A DNA stretch of 61,031 nt from Planctomycetota bacterium. Its GTDB lineage: Bacteria; Planctomycetota; Planctomycetia; Pirellulales; Lacipirellulaceae. This document shows, piece by piece, positions 53,232 to 61,031 of the stretch. The DNA lies in contig JAJRSE010000008.1 in the NCBI GenBank assembly GCA_024278955.1, positions 1-61,031 of the forward strand, read 5' to 3'. Each line of letters starts with the position of its first letter. Positions within the stretch are counted from its first letter, which is position 1. The notes below the pieces were generated by a model. The model saw only the letters and a program-made list of their open reading frames with translations. It ran no database searches and was not told the origin of the DNA. The position numbers were made by a program, and so were the translations under genes.

Positions 53232-53924
53232 ATGATAAGATCAACAGGTATGGGAACTACACACAAAGTTGATGAAGTGGTTGGTGGCTTGCGGGGCCAG
53301 ATTCTTGCCGGGCAACTCGTCCCTGACGACCTCCTGCCTTCGGAAGGAAAGTTGGGCGAAAGCTACGGCGTTTCGCGTACCGTTGTCCGAGAGGCAATGC
53401 AAACATTGCGAGCCCAGGGGCTGGTAGAAGTTTCCCGTGGCCGCAGGGCGCGGGTCCGGCGGGCAGATCCGCAGCATATGGTCGATAGTCTCGGCGCATT
53501 CCTAGAACGATCGGACCACACATCCATGCAACTACTGGAAGTACGCCGCGAGTTAGAGGCGGGGATTGCTGCCCTAGCTGCCCAGCGGGCGACTCCGCCA
53601 CAAATCAATGCGATGAAAATGGCGATCCAACAGCAACGCGGGGCAGGCTCTCTGGAAGAACAGATCGACGCAGATATCCACTTTCACAACCTGTTGGCCA
53701 AAGCTGCTGCTAATCCCGTGTTTGAAATGCTACTCACCACTCTTGCCGGTTCGATGCGAAGATCACGTCGAACGACGATCTCGCGGGTAGGCACTCAACG
53801 GGCAATTGCTGGCCATCTTGAAATTCTTGACAGTATACGGCAGGCCGACTCGGAGGCGGCCCGTGAGGCGATGCTCAAGCATCTGGCCATGGCCGAAGAG
53901 GATTTGCAGGCGGAACACGAGTAA
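53232..53924 (+). CDS. GntR family regulator (FCD domain)
   Basis: 230 aa. Winged HTH: GGLRGQILAGQLVPDDLLPSE (split) then LGESYGVSRTVVREAMQTLRAQGLVEVSRGRRARV (about residues 41-75, split), followed by an all-helical FCD effector domain with LLEVRRELEAGIAALAA (about 100-116), DADIHFHNLLAKAAANP (about 147-163) containing the His metal ligand, and a late H in AIAGHLEIL. FCD regulators usually sense small acids or sugar-acid intermediates. First gene of the sugar operon; the GH127 gene begins 2 bases after its stop. ATG 53232 has only a weak AAAGGT site. Confidence 0.93.
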   Translation: MIRSTGMGTTHKVDEVVGGLRGQILAGQLVPDDLLPSEGKLGESYGVSRTVVREAMQTLRAQGLVEVSRGRRARVRRADPQHMVDSLGAFLERSDHTSMQLLEVRRELEAGIAALAAQRATPPQINAMKMAIQQQRGAGSLEEQIDADIHFHNLLAKAAANPVFEMLLTTLAGSMRRSRRTTISRVGTQRAIAGHLEILDSIRQADSEAAREAMLKHLAMAEEDLQAEHE

Positions 53925-53926
53925 CC

Positions 53927-55906
53927 ATGTTGTCACAGGCTTCAAATGAGAACCGCTTGCTCTACGTGGGTCGGGCTCTGGATGAATTTATGCTTACTAC
54001 GGCCCTAAGAATTCCAGAATCGCTAAAGAATAGCCTTGTTATGTGTGCCCAAATAATTGCACCACGCCCGAACGGAATACTTCGCCGAAGGTCACCTTGT
54101 CGGTCGGTTGCTCTGCTAGGAATGCTCCTGCTTATCAGCATGACGATGCCCGTAACCATGGCTCAAGCAGAAGATGTGTTCACTCCGATCGATATCCGCC
54201 ACATCCAAGTCGAGGGGGAAATTGGCAGACGTATCGAGGTGACGATCGAAAACAACGTGCTCGCCATCGATGTCGACAAGGATTTTCTGCGGCCTTTTCA
54301 AAAACAAAATCGGCAGGGCGGATTCATCGGCTTGGGCATGCATCTCGACAGCCTCGTTCGTTTCGCGGCGTACAACCGGGGCGATCAGATTGTGACTCAT
54401 AAAAAGCATGTGGTTACTGAGATCATCAAAACTCAGGGTGAAGACGGCTACCTCGGCATCATGAAGCCGGAGGCGCGGATTTGGAAACTGTGGGACGTGC
54501 ATGAAATGTCCTACTTGATCCTAGGGCTAACCTCTGACCATCGCTATTTTGGCGAGGAGCCTTCGCTTGAGGCGGCTCGCAAAATTGCCGACTACATTAT
54601 GCAACGTTGGTCGGCAGAGCCAAAGAGGCATCCGAGCGACGGGGCACTTGTCGATCAGCTTGCGGTGATTGGCATTGGGTCGGCCATGCTCTCGTTATAT
54701 CGCGAGACGGGTGAGATCCGTTACCTCGAATTCTGCACCGATTTCCTGAAGATCCCAGACTGGAATGAACAGATTACCCTGGGCCGCTCGGGAAAGATCG
54801 ACGGGCATATCTATGCCTACATGAGCCGATGTTTAGCCCAGTTGCGTTCCCATCGTGTGAGGCCAATCGCAAAACACTTGGATGCCTCACTGAAGGCCCT
54901 TGAATTTTTGACTCGTCGTGATGGATTAGTGATTACCGGAGCGTGTGGCGTGAGCGAGTGTTGGCACGACACCCAAGAAGGAACGGGCGATCTGGGCGAA
55001 ACGTGCTCGACCGCTTATTTGATTCGTTGGCTCGATAACTGGCTTTGCCTGGAAGGAGATCCACAACGCGGCGACATCATGGAGCGGGCTATCTACAACG
55101 CCCTGTTTGCCGCTCAATCGCCCGATGGCCGGCTTTTGCGATACTATAGCCCGTTTGCAGGCTCACGCAAATTCTACGATAAAGACACCTATTGCTGCCC
55201 GAATAACTATCGCCGCATCATCTCTGAACTGCCCGGCATGATCTATTATCGCTCGGCCGGGGGAGCAATGATCAATCTCTACACTCCGTCGACCGCCACG
55301 CTGGAACTAGATGACGACGTCTCGCTCGACTTGCGACAAGAGACCGATTACCCCAACACGGGCCAGGTCGTGATTCATGTCTCGCCATCGCAGCGAGCTG
55401 AATTTTCGCTGCAACTGCGTATTCCCAACTGGTGTTCCGAGGCAACAATCGCAGTCAACGGCAAGCCACACGGCGTGGTGGGGCCAGGATTCACTACCAT
55501 AGAACGGACTTGGGAAGCGGGAGATAAGGTCGAACTGAATATGCCGATGCCTTGGCGGCTTGTTCGAGGCCGCAAGTCTCAAGTTGGCCGCGTGGCCGTC
55601 ATGCGTGGCCCGCTGCTGTTTTGCTTGAATCGTAAGCGGCATCCTGAGCTGGCAGACATCAACCCAAAGACCCTTGTCCTCGATCCTTCGTCGCTCGAAG
55701 GACCCGTTGTAGACGATTCGGTTCGTCCTGGCGGAATCGCATGTCGAGTGCGAGCCTGGAGATCAGGCGCCGACTATTCCTCGGACACAACAGCTTTTGA
55801 ACTGACATTGACTGAGTTTCCTGACCCCGACGGCGTCGCGGTTTATTTTTCCATCCCGAACCCCAAGGCAGAGGAGGTCGTCGACGATGAGTTACTCCAA
55901 CATTGA
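53927..55906 (+). CDS. GH127/DUF1680-type beta-L-arabinofuranosidase, secreted
   Basis: 659 aa as annotated. A hydrophobic signal SVALLGMLLLISMTMPVTMA ends near residue 80, so ATG 54041 is an attractive alternative start. The alpha/alpha-barrel domain has ETC (Glu358, Cys360) and CC (Cys423, Cys424), spaced as in the Zn-thiolate site of HypBA1 (Glu338, Cys340, Cys417, Cys418); Glu344 in GVSECWHD is near the acid/base position. Beta-sandwich domains occupy about 440-650. It likely releases L-arabinose from surface glycan chains; GH127 and related GH146 cannot be separated by eye. Overlaps the next gene by 20 bases. Confidence 0.87.
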   Translation: MLSQASNENRLLYVGRALDEFMLTTALRIPESLKNSLVMCAQIIAPRPNGILRRRSPCRSVALLGMLLLISMTMPVTMAQAEDVFTPIDIRHIQVEGEIGRRIEVTIENNVLAIDVDKDFLRPFQKQNRQGGFIGLGMHLDSLVRFAAYNRGDQIVTHKKHVVTEIIKTQGEDGYLGIMKPEARIWKLWDVHEMSYLILGLTSDHRYFGEEPSLEAARKIADYIMQRWSAEPKRHPSDGALVDQLAVIGIGSAMLSLYRETGEIRYLEFCTDFLKIPDWNEQITLGRSGKIDGHIYAYMSRCLAQLRSHRVRPIAKHLDASLKALEFLTRRDGLVITGACGVSECWHDTQEGTGDLGETCSTAYLIRWLDNWLCLEGDPQRGDIMERAIYNALFAAQSPDGRLLRYYSPFAGSRKFYDKDTYCCPNNYRRIISELPGMIYYRSAGGAMINLYTPSTATLELDDDVSLDLRQETDYPNTGQVVIHVSPSQRAEFSLQLRIPNWCSEATIAVNGKPHGVVGPGFTTIERTWEAGDKVELNMPMPWRLVRGRKSQVGRVAVMRGPLLFCLNRKRHPELADINPKTLVLDPSSLEGPVVDDSVRPGGIACRVRAWRSGADYSSDTTAFELTLTEFPDPDGVAVYFSIPNPKAEEVVDDELLQH

Positions 55907-56996
55907 ACAACATCACAATCTTAATAATGGCCGAGCTGCACCAGGGAAAGACATGAGCAAACGTTTCCAAATTGCGATCACCGATTTCATCGCGGATAGT
56001 CTGGCACCCGAGAAGGCGATACTCGGTGAAATCGCCGAGGTTCGGGCATTCGATGCTTATGATGAAGAAGAGTTGGTCGGACATATTGAAAATGCCGACG
56101 CCATCATGATTTATCACAACCTGGGGCTCTCTCGGGCGACTATCGATCGACTCAACGGCTGCAAGCTTATCGTTCGATGTGGGGTCGGCTACGACAACGT
56201 GGACCACGCCTTTGCCCGGGAACGTGGTATCCCGGTAGCCAACATTCCCGACTATGGAACCGAAGATGTCGCCGATTCGGCCATTGGCCTGATGTTATCG
56301 CTAAGCCGTGGAATCAGTTACCTCAATTCGCGATTGCGAGCCAATCAAGGCCCTTGGTTTTACACTCAAGTGGCGCCGCTGCGTCGATTAAGGGGACAAA
56401 AATTTTGCGTCGTCGGACTGGGCCGAATCGGTATAGCCACCGCCTTGCGTGCCAAGGCGTTGGGGATGGATGTTGTTTTTTACGACCCCTATAAAGAAGA
56501 TGGCTACGAAAAAGCGATCGGCATCCGCCGCGTTGAAAGTCTCGATGCGTTGCTAGCCCAGGCCAGCGTATTGAGTCTTCATTGTCCTCTGACGGAAGAA
56601 ACATCGCACTTGATCAACAACAAGACGCTTGCGAAAATGCCAAGCGGTTCGTACCTAATCAACACCGCCCGAGGGGGTGTCGTCGACGCCTCAGCGATTC
56701 CCGGGGCGATTGCGTCAGGGCAACTTGCTGGTGCGGGGATTGACGTGCTCGAGCAGGAACCGCCTTCTGGTGAGGATCCCCTAATTGCCGCTTGGCGTGA
56801 TCCGGCGCATCCGGCCCATGACCGCGTGCTGATCAACCCTCATTCCGCCTTTTATAGCGAGGAAGGACTGATGGAGATGCGGACCAAAGGGGCCGAGGCA
56901 TGTCGTCGTGCCCTGTGTGGCGAGCCGATACGGAATATCGTCAATGGCCTCTCGCAGCCATCCGAAGCCCCCGCTTTCTCTAAGCCTGCGTACTGA
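55887..56996 (+). CDS. D-2-hydroxyacid dehydrogenase / CtBP-like protein
   Basis: 369 aa. Two candidate starts: ATG 55887 inside the preceding gene, with AGGAGGT 8 bases upstream, and ATG 55953 (MSKRFQIAITDFI), nearer the usual family start; the former is listed. Catalytic Arg region VRCGVGYDNVD, the NAD-binding CVVGLGRIG (about residues 189-197), NTARGGVVD (about 259-267) and the acid/base INPHSAFYS are present, as in C-terminal-binding-protein-type 2-hydroxyacid dehydrogenases. It probably acts on a keto or hydroxy acid of the sugar pathway; the substrate is not fixed by sequence. Confidence 0.9.
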   Translation: MSYSNIEQHHNLNNGRAAPGKDMSKRFQIAITDFIADSLAPEKAILGEIAEVRAFDAYDEEELVGHIENADAIMIYHNLGLSRATIDRLNGCKLIVRCGVGYDNVDHAFARERGIPVANIPDYGTEDVADSAIGLMLSLSRGISYLNSRLRANQGPWFYTQVAPLRRLRGQKFCVVGLGRIGIATALRAKALGMDVVFYDPYKEDGYEKAIGIRRVESLDALLAQASVLSLHCPLTEETSHLINNKTLAKMPSGSYLINTARGGVVDASAIPGAIASGQLAGAGIDVLEQEPPSGEDPLIAAWRDPAHPAHDRVLINPHSAFYSEEGLMEMRTKGAEACRRALCGEPIRNIVNGLSQPSEAPAFSKPAY

Positions 56997-57024
56997 AATA
57001 GTCTGCAAACTGAAAGAGGTCGTC

Positions 57025-57804
57025 ATGCGTTTGAACGAAAAAGTTGCGATCGTTACCGGTGCCAGCAGCGGCATTGGCGTCGGCATTGCCGAGGTGTTTG
57101 CGGAACAGGGTGCGAAGGTCGCCTGCGTAGCCCGGCGCCAAGAAGAAGGCGAATCGGTCGTCCGCTCGATCCGAGACCAAGGAGGCAATGCCGTATTTAT
57201 CCAATGTGATGTCTCTAGCGAAGATGCGGTACTTGCGATGGTACAAAAGACGGTCGATGCGTTTGGCCGTATCGATGTGTTAGTCAATAACGCAGGGGTC
57301 AACTTCGTTAGGGCATTTGAAGAGATGACGGTCAGCGATTGGGATCGTGTCATGGAGGTTGATCTCCGCGGCACGTTTTTGTGTACCAAGGCATGCATCC
57401 AATTGTTTCTCAAGCAGGGAACCGGCAACGTGGTCAACATCGCCTCGGTCCACACACAAGCCTGCTTGCCAGGTGCCGCGCCCTACGACGCCGCCAAATG
57501 GGGAATGGTTGGCATGACCAAGGCGCTGGCCGTCGAGTATGCCTCGCAAGGTCTCCGGTTCAATTGCCTGAGCCCCGGGCTGATCGATACACAAATCTGG
57601 AAGGATATCCAGGATGGGGCTGAGGATCTTGATGCCTGTCTAAAACATTGGCGAGCGAACATTCCTATGGGCCGGGTCGGCACGATTCGCGAAATGGGCC
57701 TCGCGACCGCCTTTCTCGCCTCAGACGATGCTTCCTACATTACGGGTGCCAACCTCATGGCCGATGGGGGCATGACGAGCCAACTGATTAGCAGAGAAAT
57801 CTAA
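57025..57804 (+). CDS. SDR family oxidoreductase (sugar dehydrogenase-like)
   Basis: 259 aa from ATG 57025 (AGAGGT upstream; the frame runs up from 56908 but that part overlaps the dehydrogenase). Classical SDR: nucleotide motif VTGASSGIG (about residues 10-18), DVSS, NNAGVN (about 87-92), catalytic Ser in NIASVH and YDAAK (about 153-157), then GLIDTQIW. A C-terminal ITGANLMADGG is typical. In context with a lactonase and a RhaT-like transporter, oxidation of an aldose such as L-rhamnose or L-arabinose is likely; the substrate is inferred. Cytoplasmic. Confidence 0.93.
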   Translation: MRLNEKVAIVTGASSGIGVGIAEVFAEQGAKVACVARRQEEGESVVRSIRDQGGNAVFIQCDVSSEDAVLAMVQKTVDAFGRIDVLVNNAGVNFVRAFEEMTVSDWDRVMEVDLRGTFLCTKACIQLFLKQGTGNVVNIASVHTQACLPGAAPYDAAKWGMVGMTKALAVEYASQGLRFNCLSPGLIDTQIWKDIQDGAEDLDACLKHWRANIPMGRVGTIREMGLATAFLASDDASYITGANLMADGGMTSQLISREI

Positions 57805-57844
57805 GCAAACCAAACTCTGAAACGAGAACAAAAGGGCACATCCG

Positions 57845-59201
57845 ATGACGCAGGTGAAGCGAAAGAGCATCGAAGATATCGAGGTGGTCGAACTGGCAAA
57901 CGACGTAATCGAAGTCGCGGTTATGCCCGGCCTGGGGGCCAAAGTGATTTAGCTTAGTGCATCGCCTTACGAGTCGAGAGTGGATGTGGAAAGCCCCTCG
58001 CAGTCCGCAGTACGTTCGCTTGCCCACGGGATCGCCGTTTGACCAAGGCCCGCTAGTCGGGGGCGACGAGTGTTTGCCGACGATCGCCCCATGCCATTGG
58101 CGAGGGCTCGATTTACCCGACCACGGCGAAGTCTGGACCGAAGCTTGGGAGTTGGACGAGTCGGAGCTTGATCGTGGCCGTATCGTGACGTCGCTCCGAT
58201 TGCCAATCTCTCCCTTAAAATTCCAGCGAACTTTGTCTCTCGAAGGGTCGCTTGTCCATTTCGACTACACGCTTGAAAATCTTTCCGTCGAGCCGTTTGA
58301 ATATCTTTGGGCATTTCACCCGATGATGACAATCGAGCCAGGAGATCGCATTTTACTGCCCGGAAAAAACCGACGTGTGTCGACCGAGGCGTGCCTGGGA
58401 GACTGCCCTCTCGGAAGCCGAGGCGATGCCTGGGACTGGCCGCAACCCGATTCGGCCCTCGATCTTTCACAACTCGACTTAGGCAAAGAGGGGCGAGCTG
58501 TAAAGCTTTTCACCGAACCGCATTGCGAAGGCTACGCAGCTATCCGGAATGCGAACTCTGGCGATCAGATTACTTTTGAGTTCGATCCCTATGAAATCAA
58601 CACGCTTGGAATATGGGTCAACCGTGGTGGATTCGGTGGATTTCACCATGTGGCACTTGAGCCAACCAACGGCGCGCCAGACGCTTTGGATGTTGCGGTG
58701 CGTGATTGGAAACGATTTGGATGCCTTGCCCCCGGCGAAACGAAGCAATGGGGTTTTCGCATTTGCCTGTCGGTGGAGTCCTCCGCAGACACAACCTGCA
58801 ACCACGAACGGAGACTCGCTTATGGAGTCGGCTCTACTCGGAATCGTCGTTGTTATTCTCGCTGGCCTAGCAATAGGAACCAGTCCGTGGCCCATCAAGC
58901 GAATGCGTCATTTCCAATACGAACACTGGGCCTTTGTGGCAATGCTAACCGGATTGATCGTCGCGCCGTGGTCGCTGACTCTCGGTTTTTGTCCAAACGC
59001 GATCACGGCCTATCAAACGGTAGGAATGAGCGAGTTGATCAAATCGAATCTCTTTTCGATGAGTTGGGGAATCGCAAACATTCTCTACCTGCTTTGCCTT
59101 GTTCGGATTGGCGTGAGCCTCACCAACGGCATTCTGACAGGTGTCGGAGTCTCGGTTGGGGTGGTGATCCCTATGATCGTGAAGGGGAGCGGCGCTTTTG
59201 A
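57845..59201 (+). pseudogene. Aldose-1-epimerase-like (DUF4432-type) gene with frameshift and lost stop
   Basis: Starting ATG 57845 (AAGGG upstream), the frame encodes MTQVKRKSIEDIEVV, then VAVMPGLGAKVI and meets TAG at 57950-57952. Dropping one T of the TTT at 57948-57950 restores a continuous frame, VISLVHRLTSREWMWKAPRS, on into LPTIAPCHWRGLDLPDHGEVWTEAWELD and LGIWVNRGGFGGFHHVALEPTNG, a mutarotase/DUF4432 layout. Family-like sequence fades by about 58790; the frame then continues 379 bases into the RhaT-like gene without family support. Either two point indels/substitutions or sequence errors are involved. Operon position (between SDR and transporter) suits a sugar mutarotase. Confidence 0.75.
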
Positions 59202-59853
59202 AGACGCGCCCGATTTGTTGTCGCCGCCCGGTTTGAGCGTACTCTTTGGTGTCGCAGTCATGCTGATGGGAGTGTTGTTGATTTCAGCCGCAGGCCTCGG
59301 ACGTGAAAAGATATTGCAAGACAACGAGTCGCATTCAAGCGGTTTCATGGTCGGCCTTGCCATGGCAGCCATTGCGGGCGTGCTTTCGGCGGGCATCAGC
59401 TTTGCGTTCATTTACAGCCAAGGGCCTGTTGTGGCAGCGATGAAAGCACAAGGAGCGAGCGATATCCCGGCCAACGTCGCGGTCTGGGCCGCTGGCCTAT
59501 TGGCAGGGGCCTCGCTGAATGTCCTTTACCCAGCGTACTTGATGACAAAAAATAAATCGTGGGGAATCTTGCTAAGAAGCCCTAGCGAGATCGTCTTGTC
59601 CATGATTTTTGGCTTGACTTTTTTTACCGGTTTCGCGCTGATGGGCAAGGGAATGGTGCTGATGGGGGCCATGGGCGCTTCGGTCGGTTTTGGGATTTAC
59701 CAAAGCATGCAGATGCTCGGCGGCCAAGCCGTCGGTTTTTGGGGTGGTGAATGGAGCGGAGTCTCTGGCAGGCCTCGACGGCAGATGCTTCTCGCTATCG
59801 TCATCCTCGTTGTTGCAACCGTAATTATGTCTTACGGAAATGCCCTTTCTTAG
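58822..59853 (+). CDS. RhaT-like sugar/H+ symporter
   Basis: 343 aa from ATG 58822 (GGAGA 7 bases upstream); the frame from 58549 overlaps the epimerase-like gene. About 10 helices: LLGIVVVILAGLAIGTSPWP, WAFVAMLTGLIVAPW, MSWGIANILYLLCLVRIGVS (conserved W-G-x-x-N region) and WAAGLLAGASLNVLYPAYLM. Layout and motifs resemble the RhaT L-rhamnose transporter within the drug/metabolite superfamily. A sugar released by the arabinofuranosidase or a related deoxysugar is the likely cargo; inferred only. Confidence 0.82.
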   Translation: MESALLGIVVVILAGLAIGTSPWPIKRMRHFQYEHWAFVAMLTGLIVAPWSLTLGFCPNAITAYQTVGMSELIKSNLFSMSWGIANILYLLCLVRIGVSLTNGILTGVGVSVGVVIPMIVKGSGAFEDAPDLLSPPGLSVLFGVAVMLMGVLLISAAGLGREKILQDNESHSSGFMVGLAMAAIAGVLSAGISFAFIYSQGPVVAAMKAQGASDIPANVAVWAAGLLAGASLNVLYPAYLMTKNKSWGILLRSPSEIVLSMIFGLTFFTGFALMGKGMVLMGAMGASVGFGIYQSMQMLGGQAVGFWGGEWSGVSGRPRRQMLLAIVILVVATVIMSYGNALS

Positions 59854-59897
59854 ACGCGGTGTCTCACGACAACCAACATCGACCGAGAGAATCCTCG

Positions 59898-60767
59898 ATG
59901 GCTGAAATGGAGCGACTGACCAACTTCGCAATGCTTGGTGAAGGGCCCTGCTGGCATACTCAGGAAAAAGTGTTGTATTGGGTCGACATCCTTGGCAAGA
60001 CGCTCCATCGATACGATCCTCAGTCTTGCACTGATCACTTCTGGGAGGTTGGCCAACTCGTTGGAACGGTTGCCCCACGGGCTTCCGGAGGGCTGCTTTT
60101 GGCGTTGCAGCAAGGATTTGCTTTCTTTGATTCAAGCAGCGGAGCGATCCAGCATCTCCCTCTTGTGGAAACAAGAACGGACACACGCTTTAACGACGGC
60201 AAATGTGATCCGGCAGGACGATTTTGGTGTGGCTCCATGGATATTCAAGAAGAAAAATCGATCGGCAGCTTGTACCACATGGATGCCGACCAAACCGTAA
60301 CAAAAATCGAATCGAATATCGGCATCTCCAATGGGATGGGCTGGAGCCCTGATCGCACAACCATGTATCACATCGATTCCTCGACTCGGTGTGTGTTCGC
60401 CTATGATTACGATTTGAAAACGGGCAACGTGGCGAATCGCCGCGTCGCTTTTCAGCTGGAAGAGAGCCAAGGATATCCGGATGGCATGACGACGGATAGC
60501 GAAGGGATGCTCTGGATCGCCCATTGGGCTGGGGCCTGTGTCTGTCGCTGGGATCCCGCCACCGGAACTCTATTGGAGCGTCATGACACTCCCGCACCGC
60601 ATACCTCGGCATGTTGTTTTGGTGGTGATGACTTGTCGGAGCTGTACATCACCTCGGCACGCAAGGGGCTCACGGACCAACAGCTTGCAGATTTCCCTGA
60701 ATCGGGATGTCTGTTCCGATTGAAAACCAGCGTCAGTGGTAGTCCCACATTTGCCTATGCCGGTTAG
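59898..60767 (+). CDS. SMP-30/gluconolactonase family sugar lactonase
   Basis: 289 aa from ATG 59898; the frame runs back to 59751 but overlaps the transporter. Six-bladed propeller with metal-site residues: LGEGPCWHTQEKVLYWVDIL (Glu near residue 14, Asp near 28), TRFNDGKCDPAGRFWCGSM (Asn/Asp near 103), ISNGMGWSPDR (Asn near 150) and YPDGMTTDSEGMLWIAHW (Asp near 200). Hydrolyses aldonolactones formed by the SDR enzyme. Last gene of the sugar operon; a hairpin lies 110 bases after. Confidence 0.93.
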   Translation: MAEMERLTNFAMLGEGPCWHTQEKVLYWVDILGKTLHRYDPQSCTDHFWEVGQLVGTVAPRASGGLLLALQQGFAFFDSSSGAIQHLPLVETRTDTRFNDGKCDPAGRFWCGSMDIQEEKSIGSLYHMDADQTVTKIESNIGISNGMGWSPDRTTMYHIDSSTRCVFAYDYDLKTGNVANRRVAFQLEESQGYPDGMTTDSEGMLWIAHWAGACVCRWDPATGTLLERHDTPAPHTSACCFGGDDLSELYITSARKGLTDQQLADFPESGCLFRLKTSVSGSPTFAYAG

Positions 60768-60876
60768 CAAATATCGCAAGGACCGTTAGTGTTAGTTCGG
60801 TAAATAGCTTTAGCGAAACCGGGCGTCTGCTTGAAAAGGGGGGCCACTGTCGGTCTCCTCGTGATCTATCTCATCT

Positions 60877-60907
60877 CGTTTTTGGAATTACAGTAGTTCC
60901 AAAAACG
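60877..60907. terminator. 11-bp perfect hairpin downstream of the sugar operon
   Basis: CGTTTTTGGAA (60877-60887) and TTCCAAAAACG (60897-60907) with a 9-base loop. It could terminate the operon or be a REP-type end preceding a transposase gene; it has no T-run after it. Confidence 0.45.
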
Positions 60908-60986
60908 GACAAATCCCTCTAGGTGAACGCAAGCTCCCTCTGGTACATGACTTGAGTCAAACCACGTCATCTCCAAGGAGGGAGCC

Positions 60987-61031
60987 ATGCGTTCACGCAG
61001 AGAGTATATCATCACGAAGGACGAAGTTCAC
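60987..61031 (+). CDS. Start of probable IS200/RAYT-like transposase, cut by window edge
   Basis: ATG 60987 has a perfect AAGGAGG ribosome binding site. The fifteen visible codons read MRSRREYIITKDEVH, resembling the beginning of planctomycete IS200/RAYT-like transposases (basic start, then ...EV-H...). Too little is present to be sure. The GC-poor hairpin at 60877-60907 and short inverted GCTCCCTC / GAGGGAGC stretches before it fit a mobile element boundary. Confidence 0.35.
   Translation, partial: MRSRREYIITKDEVH

Noticed and set aside
57945..57955. Programmed frameshift in the epimerase-like gene
   Set aside because: GTGATTTAGC is not a slippery heptamer of known type and no stimulating hairpin or internal Shine-Dalgarno is obvious; a simple indel is the easier explanation.
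58549..58821. Extended N-terminus of the RhaT-like transporter
   Set aside because: These 91 residues overlap the epimerase-like frame and are not membrane-like; ATG 58822 has a ribosome binding site and begins the first helix.

Overview
This window looks like a chromosomal segment of a planctomycete, most likely order Pirellulales (Lacipirellulaceae-like). The reasons are the density of lineage-typical families: four DUF1501/DUF1549-DUF1553 proteins with haem-binding CxxCH, three DUF1559 pseudopilin-like proteins, seven PEP-CTERM surface proteins with EF-hand/dockerin-like tails, and transthyretin-like lipoproteins. Base composition is moderate (about half GC). No rRNA, tRNA or CRISPR array was recognised.

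Region 1 (1-16.6 kb) mixes housekeeping genes with accessory and repeat DNA. It starts inside lepA, then holds an accessory patch (DUF5677-like, a small Cys protein, an HNH-like protein, an HExxH metallopeptidase-like protein), a cold-shock protein with a tiny Lys-rich companion too short for ordinary ORF calling, and a DuOB-DUF488-DUF488 operon. A UPF0178 gene and a relic of tex follow, then csrA, ftsQ and murB (part of a dcw cluster; ftsQ has an in-frame TAA), trmL and a Gfo/Idh/MocA oxidoreductase. Two roughly 490-bp inverted copies of a non-coding repeat flank the csrA-to-oxidoreductase block. A RAYT transposase relic, REP-like hairpins and a truncated GNAT gene close the region.

Region 2 (16.6-31.2 kb) is a beta-mannan utilisation locus. 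A minus-strand operon encodes a GH130 phosphorylase, a sodium:solute symporter and a 997-aa two-barrel GH5-type enzyme. It is divergent from a LacI-family regulator with palindromic candidate operators between them. Plus-strand genes for surface proteins follow: a PEP-CTERM protein, a fused double PEP-CTERM polyprotein, a DUF1559 protein, a transthyretin-like lipoprotein and a GH113-like PEP-CTERM glycosidase.

Region 3 (31.4-42.6 kb) is a minus-strand run of two DUF1553/DUF1501 pairs around an alpha/beta hydrolase, with a MITE-like multi-palindrome element between the last pair.

Region 4 (42.8-52.7 kb) is a second minus-strand surface operon: PEP-CTERM, DUF1559, transthyretin-like lipoprotein, beta-helix PEP-CTERM, PEP-CTERM, LamG PEP-CTERM, DUF1559. 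Its first four genes repeat the gene order of the mannan-side cluster.

Region 5 (53.2-60.8 kb) is a plus-strand sugar operon: a GntR/FCD regulator, a GH127-type beta-L-arabinofuranosidase, a 2-hydroxyacid dehydrogenase, an SDR, a frameshifted aldose-epimerase-like gene, a RhaT-like sugar symporter and an SMP-30 lactonase. Three TTGT-N3-ACA sites lie in the shared divergent promoter region, so the regulator may control both the sugar operon and the surface operon. The window ends in the first codons of a probable transposase.

The overall picture is capture of plant or algal polysaccharide at the cell surface, import of the products, and oxidative or phosphorolytic catabolism, in a region much worked over by small repeats.
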